Part shown: positions 12,229 through 14,643 of the stretch, piece after piece
Position numbering within the stretch: position 1 is the stretch's first letter
How the letters are laid out: each line of letters opens with the position of its first letter
Origin: Acidobacteriota bacterium
Lineage (GTDB): Bacteria; Acidobacteriota; UBA6911; JACQSX01
Length of the DNA: 14,643 bases
NCBI GenBank assembly: GCA_016199665.1
Contig: JACQGG010000133.1
Location: 1 to 14,643, forward strand
Direction: 5' to 3'
Translations under genes and position numbers: made by a program
Notes under the pieces: generated by a model
What the model was told of the DNA's origin: nothing
Database searches by the model: none
What the model saw: the letters and a program-made list of their open reading frames with translations, nothing else

Positions 12229-14643
12229 ATGCGGCTTGTTGAAGTCGCCGTAGCTGCGCCGGTTCGCAGGACCTTCACCTACATTTTTTCCGCAGACCTG
12301 GATCTAAGCATTGGGATGCGCGTGCTGGTGCCGTTTGGCCGCAAACTGCTGATCGGGTATGTCGTCGGTTTTCCCTTGGACACTGAAATTAACGCTTCGC
12401 GGCTGCGTCCCGTCAGAAAGGTGCTCGACTTTGAACCCGTTCTGAACCCGGAGCTGCTGCAGCTTGGCTTCTGGCTCTCGCATTACTATCTGGCGTCGCC
12501 GGGAGAAGTATTCCGCTCCATGCTGCCGAGCGGTCTGAACTTCCGGGGAGACTACGAGATCTCGCTGCTCCAGTCACCGGATCAAAGGTCGCTGCTGGGG
12601 GAACAGGACCGCATTCTCGCACTCCTGCAGAAAGGGCCGATCCGTTTTGAAGCTCTGGCCCGGCGCCTGGGCCGGGCCAGTCTCTGGCAGCAGATCCAGC
12701 ATTTGAAGAAGCAAGGCTGGGTTGCGGTGCGCGAGCGCCTGGAGGAGAAATCCCAGGAGAAGACGGCGCTGTTTGTAAAGCTTGGAGGCCAGTCGCACGC
12801 CTCGGGCGTGACGGTGCTGCAGCAAGTCGCCTTGGAGAAATTGCGAGCGCTGCCGCAGCCGATGCGGCTTTCCGAATTGACCCGCTACGGCATCTCCCCC
12901 GCCACCATCCGGGCTCTGGAGAAAAAAGCGCTGGTCGGGGTGGAGCGGCGCGCCATCCGGCGTAATCCTTTTCCGACTCAAGTTTCGCGGCGCTCCGAGT
13001 TCCTGACTTTGACGGAGGATCAGGCCAACGCGGTGCGACAGATCGGAGACGTTGTGCGGGTCGGCCGATTCCAGAGTTTTCTGCTTCACGGTGTCACCGG
13101 AAGCGGAAAGACGGAAGTCTATCTGAATGTGATCGCCGAGGCCTTGCGTTGCGGCCGCACTGCACTCGTGCTGGTTCCTGAGATCGCCCTGACCCCCGCC
13201 ATGGCCACGACCTTCCAAAGCTGGTTTGCAGACCAGGTCGCCATTCTGCACAGCGCGCTGTCGGCAGGAGAGCGTCACGACGAATGGCAGCGCATTCGCA
13301 AAAACGAAGCCCGCGTCGTCATCGGAACGCGCTCTGCCCTGTTTTGTCCGGTGCAGAATCTGGGAGTCATCATTGTGGATGAGGAGCATGACTCCTCCTA
13401 CAAGCAGGAAGAAAATCCCATGTATAACGGGCGCGATGCGGCACTGGTGCGGGGGCAGTTCAATAAGGCGGCGGTGGTTCTGGGGTCGGCGACTCCCTCG
13501 CTGGAAACCTACTTCCAGGCAGTGCAGGCCGGCAAGCATCGCTACATTCCCATTACCGAGCGGGTTTACCGGCGCCCGCTGCCCGCAGTCCACATCGTGG
13601 ACATGCGGTCCGAGTTTCAAAAGCATGGAAAGGCGGCCGTCATCTCCGACCTGCTGCGCCAGGCGATTGCCGAACGCCTCAAGAGAAAAGAACAAGTGAT
13701 GATCCTGCTCAACCGGCGCGGCTACGCTCCCATCATGCTCTGCCGCTCCTGCGGCCATGTGATGACGTGCGTCCAGTGCAGTGTAAGCCTGGCCTATCAT
13801 CGGCAGGGGGAGTGCCTTGCTTGCCATTACTGCGGCTATCGCCGTTCCGTGCCCCGGCAGTGTGCCGAGTGCGGCGGCGAGTATCTCTTTATGGTCGGGG
13901 AGGGGACGGAGCGAATACAAGAGATCCTGCAGAAGCTATTCCCCGCCGCGGTCACCGACCGCCTGGATCGGGACGCAGTTCGGGCGAAAGGAGGACACCA
14001 GCGCATCCTGCGCCGCTTCGATTCCGGCCAGACGCAGGTACTGGTGGGGACCCAGATGATCGCCAAAGGGCATGATTTCCCGAATGTGACGCTGGTGGGC
14101 GTGCTCAATGCAGACTCCGGTTTACGCGTTCCCGATTTCCGCTCGGCGGAGCGGACCTTTCAACTGATCACACAGGTGGCGGGCCGCTCCGGGCGCGGCG
14201 AAACGCCGGGCGAAGTCATTGTCCAGACCTACTACCCCGGCCACTACGCGCTTCGCTGTGCCTGCATGCAGGACTACCCGCAGTTCTACGCGCAGGAAAT
14301 CCGATATCGAAAGCTTTTTTCCTATCCTCCGTTTTCTTCTCTCGCGACCATAGTCGCCCAGGATTCCGACGTGGCCAAGGCTCAACACCGAGCCAGGCTG
14401 TTCGCCGATGAATTAGACCAACTGCTGCAAGAGCGCCAGGCGTCCGGCAACCTGAGGATCCTCGGCCCGGCCGAGGCGCTGCTGGGGAAGCTGAAGGGAT
14501 CCTACCGGTGGCAGATCCTGATCAAGGCACGGGGCCGCAAGCTGCTGCATGAAGTGCTGGAGGCCACGCTGCAACGGCTTGAAGCCAAGAAAAACAACAC
14601 CAGCAAATGGAACATCGATATAGATCCCATCCAGTTGCTCTAG
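12229..14643 (+). CDS. priA: Primosomal protein N' (PriA), replication restart helicase
   Basis: PriA is a superfamily 2 DNA helicase that binds stalled forks and reloads the replisome. The 804-residue protein is complete, with its TAG on the last three bases of the window. The N-terminal 3'-binding domain (VEVAVAAPVRRTFTY, then RVLVPFGRKLLIGYVV) is followed by a winged-helix region. The helicase has Walker A GVTGSGKTE (288-296), the DEEH box (384-387), VLGSATPS (417-424) and AGRSGRG (651-657). Between the helicase lobes lies the zinc-binding module with Cys505, 508, 514, 517, 532, 535, 545 and 548, plus an extra Cys529. The C-terminal domain has SYPPFSSL (698-705) and LGPAEA. The start ATG at 12229 is 3 nt after the glycosylase stop. 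It is the last gene of the visible run. Confidence 0.98.
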   Translation: MRLVEVAVAAPVRRTFTYIFSADLDLSIGMRVLVPFGRKLLIGYVVGFPLDTEINASRLRPVRKVLDFEPVLNPELLQLGFWLSHYYLASPGEVFRSMLPSGLNFRGDYEISLLQSPDQRSLLGEQDRILALLQKGPIRFEALARRLGRASLWQQIQHLKKQGWVAVRERLEEKSQEKTALFVKLGGQSHASGVTVLQQVALEKLRALPQPMRLSELTRYGISPATIRALEKKALVGVERRAIRRNPFPTQVSRRSEFLTLTEDQANAVRQIGDVVRVGRFQSFLLHGVTGSGKTEVYLNVIAEALRCGRTALVLVPEIALTPAMATTFQSWFADQVAILHSALSAGERHDEWQRIRKNEARVVIGTRSALFCPVQNLGVIIVDEEHDSSYKQEENPMYNGRDAALVRGQFNKAAVVLGSATPSLETYFQAVQAGKHRYIPITERVYRRPLPAVHIVDMRSEFQKHGKAAVISDLLRQAIAERLKRKEQVMILLNRRGYAPIMLCRSCGHVMTCVQCSVSLAYHRQGECLACHYCGYRRSVPRQCAECGGEYLFMVGEGTERIQEILQKLFPAAVTDRLDRDAVRAKGGHQRILRRFDSGQTQVLVGTQMIAKGHDFPNVTLVGVLNADSGLRVPDFRSAERTFQLITQVAGRSGRGETPGEVIVQTYYPGHYALRCACMQDYPQFYAQEIRYRKLFSYPPFSSLATIVAQDSDVAKAQHRARLFADELDQLLQERQASGNLRILGPAEALLGKLKGSYRWQILIKARGRKLLHEVLEATLQRLEAKKNNTSKWNIDIDPIQLL

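Noticed and set aside
12574..13920. A 448-codon open frame on the minus strand opposite priA
   Set aside because: It is antisense to the PriA helicase core, which has every catalytic motif; the product is rich in Gly, Arg, His and Gln as typical of reverse-strand shadows.
1..14643. A hidden defence, phage or biosynthetic system
   Set aside because: All confident genes belong to core metabolism, replication, repair, transcription or membrane families; no transposase, integrase, toxin-antitoxin pair, nuclease-helicase defence pair or tRNA-flanked insertion is visible.

Overview
The window is about 14.6 kb of GC-rich bacterial chromosome holding housekeeping genes. I see no prophage, transposase, CRISPR array, tRNA or rRNA. 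MsbA, the lipid A flippase, points to a Gram-negative (diderm) host. A large GC-rich palindromic repeat, a short heptamer repeat, a family-4 uracil-DNA glycosylase and the yicC-gmk-rpoZ-coaBC-priA order together suggest Acidobacteriota or a similar lineage. That placement is an impression and has not been tested.

Left part (1-2711, minus strand): guaA (GMP synthase) is followed after 150 bp by the start of dnaE (DNA polymerase III alpha), which runs off the left edge. Two clusters of a CAYTCCR heptamer lie between them, the second touching the guaA stop. A divergent AT-rich spacer (2712-2963) carries a guaA promoter candidate and leads into a plus-strand YdjM/YfhP-type membrane protein (2964-4205). 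That gene converges on a minus-strand pair (4238-5445): a small PHP-domain phosphoesterase and, upstream of it, a short secreted protein with a C-x6-C motif. A hairpin separates the convergent ends.

Middle (5446-5819): an intergenic region with a sigma70-like promoter for the secreted protein, a perfect 10-bp tandem repeat just upstream of its -35, a 123-bp imperfect palindrome, and a TATAAT box 9 nt before msbA.

Right part (5820-14643, plus strand): one compact gene run, msbA, yicC, gmk, rpoZ, coaBC, era, udg, priA. Every junction is either an overlap or a gap of at most 7 nt, so it is probably one operon. It joins outer-membrane lipid export, RNA turnover, GMP phosphorylation, the RNA polymerase omega subunit, coenzyme A synthesis, ribosome assembly, uracil repair and replication restart. 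The window ends on the last base of the priA stop codon.

The most distinctive signals are non-coding. Three start codons (guaA, the secreted protein, msbA) sit only 7-9 nt after a TATACT/TATAAT hexamer, which suggests leaderless transcripts. The palindrome and the heptamer clusters look like dispersed repeat families. I did not find a convincing new multi-gene system.
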